A stretch of 64,000 nucleotides of DNA, from positions 186,001-250,000 of the forward strand of contig NZ_JACETV010000006.1 in the NCBI RefSeq assembly GCF_013912375.1, in the 5' to 3' direction. Each line of letters opens with the position of its first letter. The first letter of the stretch is position 1. The DNA is from Emticicia sp. BO119 (GTDB lineage Bacteria > Bacteroidota > Bacteroidia > Cytophagales > Spirosomataceae). Made by a program: the position numbers and the translations under genes. Of the stretch, positions 12,952 to 21,694 are shown piece by piece. Below the pieces are notes generated by a model, which did not search any database, was not told the DNA's origin, and saw only the letters and a list, made by a program, of their open reading frames with translations.

Positions 12952-13299
12952 TTATAATTTTTTAAGGCAGTTTTTGATTCCTTTTTCAATCACAACATAG
13001 TTTTCTATTACTTTACCTACATAAATAAAAGAGATATAGTAGGAATTTTTAAGCAATTCTTTATTCAAACGATAAGCTTCTTTCATACGCCTGCGAATCA
13101 GGTTTCTATCGGCCGCATGTTTAAACTGGCGTTTAGGTACTGAAAAAAGTACTTGCGTGTGCGTCTCTTCTGATGATTTACATACAACCCGGACAGGATA
13201 GGCAAAAACGCCCTCATTGGCAGAATTGTTTCTGTCAAATAAACTGCCGATTATCTTCAGGCTACACAGTCTTTCGTTTTTCTTGAAAGTTTTCTTCAC
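12952..13299 (-). CDS. rnpA: Ribonuclease P protein component
   Basis: 115 aa, basic. It has the RnpA signature NLIRRRMKEAYRLNK (an RNxxRRRxREA-like motif at about residues 60-80) preceded by VPKRQFKHAADR. It assists the RNase P RNA in cutting tRNA 5' leaders in the cytoplasm. As in most bacteria it follows rpmH. Given the tRNA/Y RNA array earlier in the window, RNase P is also the enzyme expected to set the 3' ends of the Y-like RNAs. Confidence 0.94.
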   Translation of the reverse strand: MKKTFKKNERLCSLKIIGSLFDRNNSANEGVFAYPVRVVCKSSEETHTQVLFSVPKRQFKHAADRNLIRRRMKEAYRLNKELLKNSYYISFIYVGKVIENYVVIEKGIKNCLKKL

Positions 13300-13374
13300 A
13301 AATCTGCAAAACTATTGATGTGCACTTAGAGTTACTCTTATTAATACAGAGCCATTTTTTATTACAAAGCTAAA

Positions 13375-13398
13375 CAAAAAAGCCACCGGAAGGTGGCT
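13375..13398 (-). terminator. Terminator between rpmH and rnpA
   Basis: AGCCACC-TTCC-GGTGGCT on the minus strand followed by six T. It lies between rpmH and rnpA, so it probably attenuates read-through from rpmH into rnpA and lowers rnpA expression. Confidence 0.8.
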
Positions 13399-13465
13399 AA
13401 AATATCTTGATTATGTCGCATTTACAAATCGTAAACTTTGAACTATCAAACTGCTAAAAACGAGA

Positions 13466-13621
13466 TTATTTATGTTTTTTCTCGTCAGAAACAGTCAATT
13501 TCCATCTGCCACGTGCACGACGTGCAGCCAATACGCGTCTGCCATTAGCAGTTTCCATACGCTCACGGAATCCGTGTTTGTTACGACGCTTTCTGTTTGA
13601 TGGTTGGAATGTACGTTTCAT
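13466..13621 (-). CDS. rpmH: 50S ribosomal protein L34
   Basis: 51 aa: [20 protein letters not shown], then [20 protein letters not shown] and [11 protein letters not shown]. This is the full L34 signature, a very basic protein of the large subunit. It is preceded by a clear Bacteroidota promoter (13682-13712) and followed by a hairpin terminator, then rnpA. Confidence 0.97.
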   Translation of the reverse strand: MKRTFQPSNRKRRNKHGFRERMETANGRRVLAARRARGRWKLTVSDEKKHK

Positions 13622-13681
13622 TATATTTATTTATTTTTGTTCCTTTAATGCTGACTCATCCGTGCTTTTCATAACGGACTG

Positions 13682-13712
13682 CAAAAATACGTATTAATTT
13701 TTAGAAAGCCAA
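13682..13712 (-). promoter_or_regulatory. rpmH promoter
   Basis: Minus strand TTG (13712-13710), 20 nt spacer, TATTTTTG (13689-13682). It matches the Bacteroidota primary sigma consensus with correct spacing, 61 nt upstream of rpmH. Confidence 0.75.
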
Positions 13713-13734
13713 CACAGCGGCAAAAAATTGTTTC

Positions 13735-15156
13735 ATGCACTATAAAATTTATTCCAAAGACCGAGCCTCTCATTTTATTGATGTAGAGTGTATTATTGAT
13801 AATCTCAACGGCGATTCTGTTGAATTACAATTACCAGCCTGGCGTCCGGGGCGTTATGAACTACAAAACTTTGCCAGAAATATTCAGCAATTTGAAGTTT
13901 TTGATAATACCGGAGAACAGCTATCAGCAAAAAAAATCACCAAAGACCGATGGAAAGTTCAAACCAACGGAGCAAATAACATTATAGTTCTCTATAACTA
14001 CTATGCGCAAATTATTAATGCCGGAAGCAGTTATGTAGATGAGCATACTTTCTATGTAAATCCTGTCAACTTATGTATCTATGCCGAAGGGAAAATAAAA
14101 GAATCCTGCACGATAGAATTACAAGTAAGAGAGAACGAAAAAATTGCCGGAATTAATGATATCAGGTCTTCGACAGAAAAAAATGAATCTCTGCTCCATT
14201 TTATTGATTTCTATCATTTGGCAGATAGCCCTTTTATTGTCAGTTCAACCCTTAAACACGATTTTTACAAGATAGGCAAGGTAAAATTCAACTTATGGTT
14301 TGAAGGTAATTTTACCCCTGATTTTAAGCGCATTAAATCAGACTTTAAGAAATTTACTCAGGAGCAAATCAATATTTTCGGTGAATTTCCAGAAAAGGAA
14401 TACCATTTCCTGACATGGATATTACCAGTAGCTTATTATCATGGAGTAGAGCATCGGAGTTCAACCATGCAGGTATTAGGACCTGATAGCCAGAACTTTG
14501 AAGAATTATACATCGATTTGTTGGGTCTCGCCTCGCATGAATTATTTCATACCTGGAATATCTGTAAGATCAGACCCATTGAATTACTCCCTTACGATTA
14601 TACCAGAGAAAATTACTTTTCGACCTGTTTTGTAGCCGAGGGAGTAACCACCTACTACGGAGATTTAATGCTGAGTCGTTCAGAAGTATTTGACGAAACC
14701 CAATACCTGAAAGAATTAGAGGTTTGTTTCAAACGCCATTTCGACCATGCAGATAAAGCATCTCAGTCACTTGTTGAGTCTTCATGGGATTTATGGTTAG
14801 ATGGTTATACCGCCAGCATTCCCGACCGTAAGGTCTCGGTCTATCATAAAGGAGCCATAGCTGCGCAGATATTAGATTTACATATCCGAAAAGTATCCAT
14901 TCATACCCGCTCATTAGATAATGTAATGCAATTGATGTGGCAACAATTCGGGAAACCCTTTAAAGGCTATACCATAGAAGACTACCAGGCAATTTGTGAA
15001 GAAGTTGCAAACGAAAAACTGGATTGGTACTTTGACGCTTGCATTAAGGGGAATGAATCTCTATTCGATTTATTGAATCGGTATCTGCAACTACTTAACC
15101 TGGGGGTGATTAGGAATGAGGAAGGCATAATAAGTTTGGTAAAAACAACAAATTAA
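13735..15156 (+). CDS. Peptidase M61-family protein lacking a PDZ domain
   Basis: 473 aa. Zinc peptidase motif HELFHTWN at residues 268-275 (His268, Glu269, His272), with a likely third ligand in the following FVAEGVTTYYGD. The N-terminal beta-sandwich (WRPGRYELQNFARNIQQF) is the one that precedes M61 catalytic domains, which cleave N-terminal glycine or alanine. Most M61 proteins are near 600 aa with a C-terminal PDZ domain; this one ends after the helical domain, so the PDZ is missing. No signal peptide, so probably cytoplasmic. Confidence 0.88.
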   Translation: MHYKIYSKDRASHFIDVECIIDNLNGDSVELQLPAWRPGRYELQNFARNIQQFEVFDNTGEQLSAKKITKDRWKVQTNGANNIIVLYNYYAQIINAGSSYVDEHTFYVNPVNLCIYAEGKIKESCTIELQVRENEKIAGINDIRSSTEKNESLLHFIDFYHLADSPFIVSSTLKHDFYKIGKVKFNLWFEGNFTPDFKRIKSDFKKFTQEQINIFGEFPEKEYHFLTWILPVAYYHGVEHRSSTMQVLGPDSQNFEELYIDLLGLASHELFHTWNICKIRPIELLPYDYTRENYFSTCFVAEGVTTYYGDLMLSRSEVFDETQYLKELEVCFKRHFDHADKASQSLVESSWDLWLDGYTASIPDRKVSVYHKGAIAAQILDLHIRKVSIHTRSLDNVMQLMWQQFGKPFKGYTIEDYQAICEEVANEKLDWYFDACIKGNESLFDLLNRYLQLLNLGVIRNEEGIISLVKTTN

Positions 15157-15217
15157 GCCTATTATTTGATAAATAGACTGGCATTTCTATACTTTGTATT
15201 ACAAACGAAACCATTGT

Positions 15218-16864
15218 ATGATATTCACTTCAAAAACATTCTTACTGAGTGCATTTGTCGCTTTGAGTCTGTGTTCTCCCCTATTAGCACAGAAACAACA
15301 AGCCGACCTCATCGTGCATAATGCTGTTGTTTATACGGTCAATAATCAGTTTAATACCGCCGAAGCCTTTGCCATAAAAGATGGTAAATTTATTGGCGTG
15401 GGTAGTTCCAAAGATATACTGGCAAGGTTTAACACAAAGCAAAAAATTGATGCCAACAAAAAACCGGTTTATCCGGGGTTTTATGACCCGCATAGCCATT
15501 TTTTAGGCTTAGGACAAATGTTGAATCAATGCGACTTAGTTGATACCAAATCTTATGAGGAAATCATTGAACGTTTAAAAAAATTCGCTGCCGAACATCC
15601 CGATCATCAGTGGATTATTGGTCGCGGCTGGGACCAGAATGATTGGGAGGTAAAAGTTTTTCCAACCAAAGAATTATTGGATAAAGCATTTCCTGACAAA
15701 CCTGTGCTTCTGACACGCATTGATGGGCACGCAGCTATCATTAATTCAAAGGCTATTCAATTAGCCAGAATATCACCAGCCAGTAAAGTAAATGGTGGTG
15801 ATGTAGAAGTAATAGACGGACAACTGACAGGTATTTTAGTTGATAATGCCATGGGATTGGTACGCAGAGTAATACCTGTTTCAACTGAAAAAGAAAAGCA
15901 AAATATGCTTTTAGCTGCACAGAAAGAATGTTTTAAATATGGTTTGACCACGGTTTCTGATGCAGGTTTGAATCAGGATGACATTGAGTTGATTGATAAA
16001 CTGAACAAAGCAGGCTCTCTAAAAATACGCAATTATGTGATGGTATCTTTAGGTATCCGCAATTTGGACTATTATATCAAGAAAGGAATTTATAAAACCG
16101 ATCGCCTCAATGTACGTTCATTTAAACTCTACGCAGATGGTGCTTTGGGGTCTCGTGGAGCTTGTCTTCTGAAACCTTATAACGATGAACCTACCAAAAC
16201 CGGATTTTTATTGCTAAGTGCCGCCGAATTGGAAAGAAGCCTGACAGCCATCTATAACTCAGATTTTCAGGCAAATACTCATTGTATAGGCGATTCAGCC
16301 AATCGCCTGATTCTGAATCTGTATGGTAAATTATTAAAAGGCAAAAATGCCCGCCGCTGGCGAATAGAGCATTGCCAGGTAGTTTCAAAAGAAGATGTGC
16401 CTAAATTCGGCCGATATTCGGTTATTCCATCAATTCAGGCAACCCATGCCACCTCAGATATGTACTGGGCTGATGAACGTCTGGGCAATGAACGGGTAAA
16501 AACCGCCTACGCGTTTCAGGATTTACTAAAGCAAAACGGCGTAATTGCCAATGGAAGTGACTTCCCTGTTGAATACGTGAATCCATTATTTGGTTTTCAT
16601 TCTGCAGTGGCACGTCAAGATGCACAGAATTTCCCGGATGGTGGCTTTCAGATGGAAAATGCCTTAACACGTGAGCAGGCTTTAAAAGCTATGACTATCT
16701 GGAGTGCCTATGCCAATTTTGAAGAAAAAGAACGCGGTAGTATTGAAAACGGCAAAATGGCAGATTTTGTGATATTAGAGGCTGATATTATGAAAGAACC
16801 TAAAGAAAAACTCCGTAACGTTAAGGTCACCAATACTTTTGTCGGAGGTGAGAAAGTTTATTAA
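15218..16864 (+). CDS. Exported YtcJ-type amidohydrolase
   Basis: 548 aa from the ATG at 15218. An in-frame TTG 24 nt upstream would spoil the signal peptide. Signal peptide MIFTSKTFLLSAFVALSLCS with cleavage after LLA. Amidohydrolase_3 features: ADLIVHNAVVYTVNNQ, metal site PGFYDPHSHFLGLG, and C-terminal GSDFPVEYVNPLFGFHSAV then GKMADFVIL. Substrate class is unsettled in this family (various amides and imines). It follows the M61 gene by 61 nt. Confidence 0.88.
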   Translation: MIFTSKTFLLSAFVALSLCSPLLAQKQQADLIVHNAVVYTVNNQFNTAEAFAIKDGKFIGVGSSKDILARFNTKQKIDANKKPVYPGFYDPHSHFLGLGQMLNQCDLVDTKSYEEIIERLKKFAAEHPDHQWIIGRGWDQNDWEVKVFPTKELLDKAFPDKPVLLTRIDGHAAIINSKAIQLARISPASKVNGGDVEVIDGQLTGILVDNAMGLVRRVIPVSTEKEKQNMLLAAQKECFKYGLTTVSDAGLNQDDIELIDKLNKAGSLKIRNYVMVSLGIRNLDYYIKKGIYKTDRLNVRSFKLYADGALGSRGACLLKPYNDEPTKTGFLLLSAAELERSLTAIYNSDFQANTHCIGDSANRLILNLYGKLLKGKNARRWRIEHCQVVSKEDVPKFGRYSVIPSIQATHATSDMYWADERLGNERVKTAYAFQDLLKQNGVIANGSDFPVEYVNPLFGFHSAVARQDAQNFPDGGFQMENALTREQALKAMTIWSAYANFEEKERGSIENGKMADFVILEADIMKEPKEKLRNVKVTNTFVGGEKVY

Positions 16865-16949
16865 ATGTCAATTAAAATAGCTTTTTTTTGATATAAAGAG
16901 TACAACAAACAGCTAACTTTACGCAAGTTAAATTTACACAATCATAATC

Positions 16950-17456
16950 ATGGTAAAAGTATTATTCGTTTGTCTGGGCAATATTTGCCGCTCTCCGGTT
17001 GCAGAAGGGGTATTTAACGACCTCATACAAAAACATAATTTAGCAGATAAAATCTCTTGCGATTCGGCTGGAACCAAGGGTTGGCACGCCGGACAATTGC
17101 CCGACCATCGGGCTATTAAAAATGCCCTGGATAACGGTATTGCATTAACTCATAAGGGCAGAGAGATTCAGGCAGCAGATTTAGATGCTTTCAATCATAT
17201 AGTAGTAATGGACGAAAGCAACTTTAAAGATGTGTATGAAATGTATTATCGATTAAAACATTCAACTCCTTCTACCGAAAAACTCTTTTTACTCCGTGAT
17301 TACGACCCTAAAGTAACCGGTGTAAAAGAAGTACCTGACCCCTATTATGGCTCAGAATTAGATTTCGAAGAGGTTTTTCATATCATTCAAAGAAGTTGTA
17401 AGGCCCTTATGAATAGTCTGATCGAGAAATATAAATTAGTTGAAGAAACTATTTAG
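16950..17456 (+). CDS. Low-molecular-weight protein tyrosine phosphatase
   Basis: 168 aa. The P-loop CLGNICRS (C8 to R14) starts at the N-terminus and the general acid Asp is in VPDPYYG, as in LMW-PTPs. Cytoplasmic dephosphorylation of phosphotyrosine proteins, often linked to polysaccharide export, though no such genes adjoin it. An insert between the P-loop and the DPYY motif (KGREIQAADLDAFNHIVVMD) is of normal length. Confidence 0.93.
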   Translation: MVKVLFVCLGNICRSPVAEGVFNDLIQKHNLADKISCDSAGTKGWHAGQLPDHRAIKNALDNGIALTHKGREIQAADLDAFNHIVVMDESNFKDVYEMYYRLKHSTPSTEKLFLLRDYDPKVTGVKEVPDPYYGSELDFEEVFHIIQRSCKALMNSLIEKYKLVEETI

Positions 17457-17630
17457 TGATTTTATCCTGAACTGCGATTTAACTGATTGACTTGATTAAG
17501 AGAAGAATATATTCTTAGTTATTATAAATCGCTGATTATGTCACCGCTCTAAAAATCTGTATAATCATTAAATCATAGTTCAGACAATTTATTAATCATT
17601 CACTAAATCGTTCATTGAATTAATAATAAA

Positions 17631-18173
17631 ATGCCCGATTTTCAGGATTTAGATATTGAAAGCGAAATAAACAGAGATTTCTCAAAGGCACAAGTAACCA
17701 GAATTGCCGGATACATTGGTGCGGATACAGATCGCTTTGCTGTTCTGATGAACATCTTTCTGAGGGGTCAGTATATTAATACACAAAAGGCAGGCTGGGT
17801 TTTAAGTGAATGTGCCGATGAATATCCGTTTCTGATTATTCCATATTTCAGAAATTTTATTCAGAAATTGCAGGAGCCTTTTGCTTCTGATTCTGTCAAA
17901 AGAAATATTATAAGGGTATGGCAGTATGTAGATGTACCCGACGAATACATTGACGATATTTATGACATTTGTTTTGGGTTTATCAATAGCAATGAAGCTA
18001 TTGCCATCAGAGTTTTTTCGATGACAGTCTGTTATAATATTGCGAGAAAAATACCGGAACTGAAACACGAATTACGATTAATAGTAGAAGATATGCTTAT
18101 GAAAAATCAGGACGGTTCGGCTGCTATTATTAGCAGGGGGAAGAAGATTTTAACCGACTTGAAGAAAAAATGA
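17631..18173 (+). CDS. Hypothetical helical protein (HEAT-like)
   Basis: 180 aa, acidic N-terminus (MPDFQDLDIESEINRDFSKA) and then amphipathic helices resembling a HEAT/ARM-type adaptor: NIFLRGQYINTQKAGWVLSE, EYPFLIIPYFRNFIQKLQ, and NSNEAIAIRVFSMTVCYNIA. No catalytic motif, signal peptide or membrane segment. No function assigned. Similar small proteins are known as conserved hypotheticals in Cytophagales. Confidence 0.7.
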   Translation: MPDFQDLDIESEINRDFSKAQVTRIAGYIGADTDRFAVLMNIFLRGQYINTQKAGWVLSECADEYPFLIIPYFRNFIQKLQEPFASDSVKRNIIRVWQYVDVPDEYIDDIYDICFGFINSNEAIAIRVFSMTVCYNIARKIPELKHELRLIVEDMLMKNQDGSAAIISRGKKILTDLKKK

Positions 18174-18294
18174 GTAAATTTGTGGGGTAAGAAAAACAAA
18201 GAAATTTATGAGACTTTCAGGCGGTAATTATACCCCAACGCATGAAATGTTTCCAAATAAACTACCTTAATTCAGGTTTCGGGGGTACTACACT

Positions 18295-19833
18295 ATGAAC
18301 AAGAAAGTAATTTTAATAATCCTTGATGGTTGGGGGATTCCCAAACCGGGCGAAGAATGGCGTTCGGCCATTGATGCCGCTAATGTACCTTATTTCAGAA
18401 AGCTCTTAAAAGAATATCCTCATAGTACTCTGGAGGCATGTGGTCGAGCGGTGGGATTACCAAACGGACAAATGGGTAATTCAGAAGTGGGTCACATGAA
18501 CTTAGGAGCCGGACGCGTGGTGTATCAGGAATTAGAGAAGATAAGTATAGCCGTAGAAGAAGGCAAATTAGCCAAAGAACCAGCCTTGGTTGATGCTTTT
18601 GCCTATGCAAAGGCAAATAACAAAAAAGTGCACTTCATCGGTTTAGCTTCAGATGGTGGTGTGCATTCTCATATCGAGCATTTAAAAGGGCTTTGCAGTG
18701 CTGCGGCAGGTTACGGTCTGTCAGATGTATTCGTTCATGCGTTTACTGACGGGCGTGATTGCGACCCTAAAAGTGGCAAAGGTTTTTTAGCTGATTTACA
18801 AGCGCATTTAGGGAATTCAACCGGAAAAATAGCTACTGTGGTGGGTCGTTATTATGCCATGGACAGAGACAAACGCTGGGAACGTGTAAAAATGGCTTAC
18901 GATTCTATGGTAAAAGGTGTAGGCGAGTCTACTATCACAATAGAACAGCTATCTGATACCATTCAGCAATCTTATGACCATAATGTAACTGATGAATTCT
19001 TAAAACCGATTGTTATTGTTGAGAACAACGCCCCTATTGGCTTAATAGAAGAAGGTGATGTAGTCATGTGTTTCAATTTCCGTACTGACCGTGGTAGAGA
19101 AATCACTGAAGTATTGACACAACAGGATTTTCCTGAATATGAAATGAAAGCACTTAAGCTATATTATCTTACCATGACCAATTACGATGAATCTTTCCAT
19201 GATGTACACGTTATTTATGAGAAAGATAATCTGACTAACACATTAGGCGAAGTTTTGGAGCGGGCAGGTAAAAAACAGATTCGTATTGCAGAAACTGAAA
19301 AATACCCTCACGTAACTTTCTTCTTTTCAGGTGGCCGCGAAGAACCGTTTGCCGGCGAAAGTCGTTTGCTATGCCCATCTCCTAAAGATGTGCCTACTTA
19401 TGATTTAAAACCACAAATGGCGGCTTTCGATATTGACAACTCGATCCTTCCTGAATTGCAAAAGCATGAGGTTGATTTCGTATGTCTGAATTTTGCGAAT
19501 CCTGACATGGTTGGGCATACAGGTGTATTCAGTGCCGTAGTGCAGGCCGTAGAGGCAGTTGATAAATGCCTGGAGCAAGTAGTAGATACGGCACTCGAAA
19601 ATGGCTATACGGCAATCGTGATTGCCGACCACGGTAATGCTGACTATATGATTAATGACGACAAAACCCCTAATACCCAGCACTCGCTTAACTTAGTGCC
19701 TTGTATTGTGGTAGATAAAACAGACCGTTATCAGGTAAAAGATGGAAAGTTAGGCGACATTGCCCCTACTATTCTGACTCTGATGGGTGTTGAAATACCA
19801 AAAGAAATGACAGGCAACGTATTAATTTCTTAA
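18295..19833 (+). CDS. gpmI: 2,3-bisphosphoglycerate-independent phosphoglycerate mutase
   Basis: 512 aa, full length. It interconverts 3- and 2-phosphoglycerate in glycolysis with two Mn ions. Motifs: LIILDGWGIP (metal Asp11), GNSEVGHMNLGAGRVVYQEL (phospho-Ser63), TDGRDCDPKSG, DRDKRWERV, NFRTDRGREI, and C-terminal IADHGNADYM and TQHSLNLVPC. It has its own terminator shared convergently with tig. Confidence 0.97.
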   Translation: MNKKVILIILDGWGIPKPGEEWRSAIDAANVPYFRKLLKEYPHSTLEACGRAVGLPNGQMGNSEVGHMNLGAGRVVYQELEKISIAVEEGKLAKEPALVDAFAYAKANNKKVHFIGLASDGGVHSHIEHLKGLCSAAAGYGLSDVFVHAFTDGRDCDPKSGKGFLADLQAHLGNSTGKIATVVGRYYAMDRDKRWERVKMAYDSMVKGVGESTITIEQLSDTIQQSYDHNVTDEFLKPIVIVENNAPIGLIEEGDVVMCFNFRTDRGREITEVLTQQDFPEYEMKALKLYYLTMTNYDESFHDVHVIYEKDNLTNTLGEVLERAGKKQIRIAETEKYPHVTFFFSGGREEPFAGESRLLCPSPKDVPTYDLKPQMAAFDIDNSILPELQKHEVDFVCLNFANPDMVGHTGVFSAVVQAVEAVDKCLEQVVDTALENGYTAIVIADHGNADYMINDDKTPNTQHSLNLVPCIVVDKTDRYQVKDGKLGDIAPTILTLMGVEIPKEMTGNVLIS

Positions 19834-19855
19834 GATTCCTTCAAAATCTTTCATT

Positions 19856-19896
19856 AAAAAGAAATCCTCATAGCTGAGCTACGAGGATTTCTTTTT
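19856..19896. terminator. Bidirectional terminator between gpmI and tig
   Basis: AAAAAGAAATCCTC and GAGGATTTCTTTTT pair over about 14 bp, with T-runs on both strands. It serves convergent gpmI and tig. Confidence 0.85.
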
Positions 19897-19916
19897 AATT
19901 GCCTTATTACAAAAGA

Positions 19917-21260
19917 TTAGGCGTAAACCTCTTCTGCAATTTTATTGAATTCGTCAACCTTAACAGTTTTCTTTTCTACTGTCATATTTCCTTTCAAAAA
20001 CTCGCGTACTTTTTTGCCAAATGCACGGTCTGTATAACGACGAACAGCATTATCTTTGTTTTCTTTCAATTGCTTGCGAGCCATATTATCGATAATGTCT
20101 TCGAGACCTTCGTAAGAATACGCACCGAAATAATTACGCATTTCTGCTTTTACTTCTTCAACAATATCATTATACTCTAACTTAATTTCGTTGTTAGATG
20201 CAACCTCATTACGGATCAGATCCATGCGTAAACCACGCGCAAAAGCATCATAATCTTTTTCGATGTCTTCTTCTGTAAATTTACCTTCGTTGATATTCAA
20301 CAACCATTTTTTTAAAAATGCATCTGGTAATTCAATATGAATATTATCTAAAAGTGTTTTTTCTACCTCAAAATCTAATAAATAATCACTTTCACGCTCG
20401 TAGTTTTCTTTAACAATCTTCTTGATTTCTTCTCTGAATTCTTCTTCATTAGTAACTTTACCTGCACCAATCGCTTTGTCAAAAAATTCCTGATCAATAT
20501 CAGCTGGTGCTACTCTTGTGATTTTCTCTACTGTAAATTCAAACTCCCCTGCTAAAGCAGCCGCTTCTTCCTCACTTTTACCTGTAGCGAAACCTAAATC
20601 TTTGGCATTTTCAAAAATTGACTGAATGTCAAAATTCACACTGCTTCCTTTTTCTAATCCTTTAAAAATATGGAAAGAGTCTTCACGCACGCGGCCCGTC
20701 GAGATGGTTGCATCTTTGATTTCAGTTTCAGATGACTCTTGTTTCAATGTTCCAAAAACCAGGTCTTCTTTCTCTACCTCTTCTGCTTCTGTATCTTTTC
20801 CAAAACGACGACGGATATCCTCAATGGCTTCGTTTACTCTCTCCTCTGTTGGCTCTATCTCGTAATTCGTAATGGCCGGAATCGAACTTAAATCTACTGT
20901 AAAGTCAGAAGCCAATCCTAAATCATATTCAAAAGAAAACTCTTTGCTGTTGTCCCAATCTACTTTTGCCGAAAGTTCGTTATCTGGCATTGGGTCTCCT
21001 ACTACACGCAATTTATTATTGGTAATATATTCGTTAGTACTTTTTGAAACCAGGTTAATTACTTCATCGACTAAAATGCTTTTACCGTATAATCTTTGGA
21101 TATATTCTTTAGGAACCATGCCCGGGCGAAAGCCTTTCACCTGTGCAGTTTTTGTATATTGCTTAATTTTCTTATCTACTTCAGGCTTGTAGTCTGCCTC
21201 TGTAACACTTACTTTAAGTCTGCCGGTTGTTGCAGAAGTCTTGTCGAATATTGTTTCCAT
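19917..21260 (-). CDS. tig: Trigger factor chaperone
   Basis: 447 aa. The ribosome-binding signature KGFRPGMVPKEYIQRLYG lies near residue 43-60. The middle FKBP-like region (about 150-240) has a weak or absent PPIase signature, and a long helical C-terminal domain forms the chaperone cavity. It binds nascent chains at the ribosome exit. In E. coli tig precedes clpP-clpX; here it is separated from clpP by 13 kb. Confidence 0.95.
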   Translation of the reverse strand: METIFDKTSATTGRLKVSVTEADYKPEVDKKIKQYTKTAQVKGFRPGMVPKEYIQRLYGKSILVDEVINLVSKSTNEYITNNKLRVVGDPMPDNELSAKVDWDNSKEFSFEYDLGLASDFTVDLSSIPAITNYEIEPTEERVNEAIEDIRRRFGKDTEAEEVEKEDLVFGTLKQESSETEIKDATISTGRVREDSFHIFKGLEKGSSVNFDIQSIFENAKDLGFATGKSEEEAAALAGEFEFTVEKITRVAPADIDQEFFDKAIGAGKVTNEEEFREEIKKIVKENYERESDYLLDFEVEKTLLDNIHIELPDAFLKKWLLNINEGKFTEEDIEKDYDAFARGLRMDLIRNEVASNNEIKLEYNDIVEEVKAEMRNYFGAYSYEGLEDIIDNMARKQLKENKDNAVRRYTDRAFGKKVREFLKGNMTVEKKTVKVDEFNKIAEEVYA

Positions 21261-21358
21261 TATGTAGGAATATGAGGTTTATTTTGATAAAATCGCCACG
21301 TTCAGCAGTAAAAAGCTGAACGACCAAAAAGTTTTATAGAGCTAAAACTGGTATTATT

Positions 21359-21392
21359 AAAAAACCCCCTGACCAGGCAAGGTTCAGAGGGT
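21359..21392 (-). terminator. tRNA-Leu terminator
   Basis: Minus strand CCCTCTGAACC, loop, GGTCAGGGGG followed by six T. It lies 7 nt after tRNA-Leu(TAG). Confidence 0.78.
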
Positions 21393-21398
21393 TGTCTG

Positions 21399-21480
21399 TA
21401 CGGGCGGAGGGACTCGAACCCCCATGCCTTGCGACACCAGATCCTAAGTCTGGCACGTCTACCAATTTCGCCACGCCCGC
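21399..21480 (-). tRNA. tRNA-Leu(TAG)
   Basis: A GC-rich class II tRNA: acceptor GCGGGCG/CGCCCGT, D-arm GGC..GACG, anticodon CCAGA-CTTAGGA-TCTGG, T-arm GGGGG-TTCGAGT-CCCTC, A73. A normal chromosomal tRNA and a useful contrast to the AT-rich, insertion-bearing tRNAs of the array at 1.5-4.1 kb. Confidence 0.96.
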
Positions 21481-21518
21481 ATCGCTCATTTCCGGTCAGT
21501 TGTAACTGAATCGGGCTG

Positions 21519-21549
21519 CAAAGGTAATTAGTTTTTTTGTTCATGTCAA
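21519..21549 (-). promoter_or_regulatory. tRNA-Leu promoter
   Basis: Minus strand TTG (21549-21547), 20 nt, TACCTTTG (21526-21519). A full Bacteroidota promoter match 39 nt ahead of the tRNA. Confidence 0.8.
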
Positions 21550-21694
21550 CTCCTTTTAAAAAAATATTTATTTTTTTTCAAAACTTTTTCTCAGCCTATG
21601 AAAAAACAGAAATTTATTTATTGCTTTAAGAATTATTTGCGCTTACCCCGCTAATTAATTATATTAGTCTTCAGGAATACAATAAAACAAAAGG

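Noticed and set aside
18208..18270. 20-codon ORF before gpmI
   Set aside because: Too short to support. No promoter or terminator arrangement, and the sequence may just be leader.
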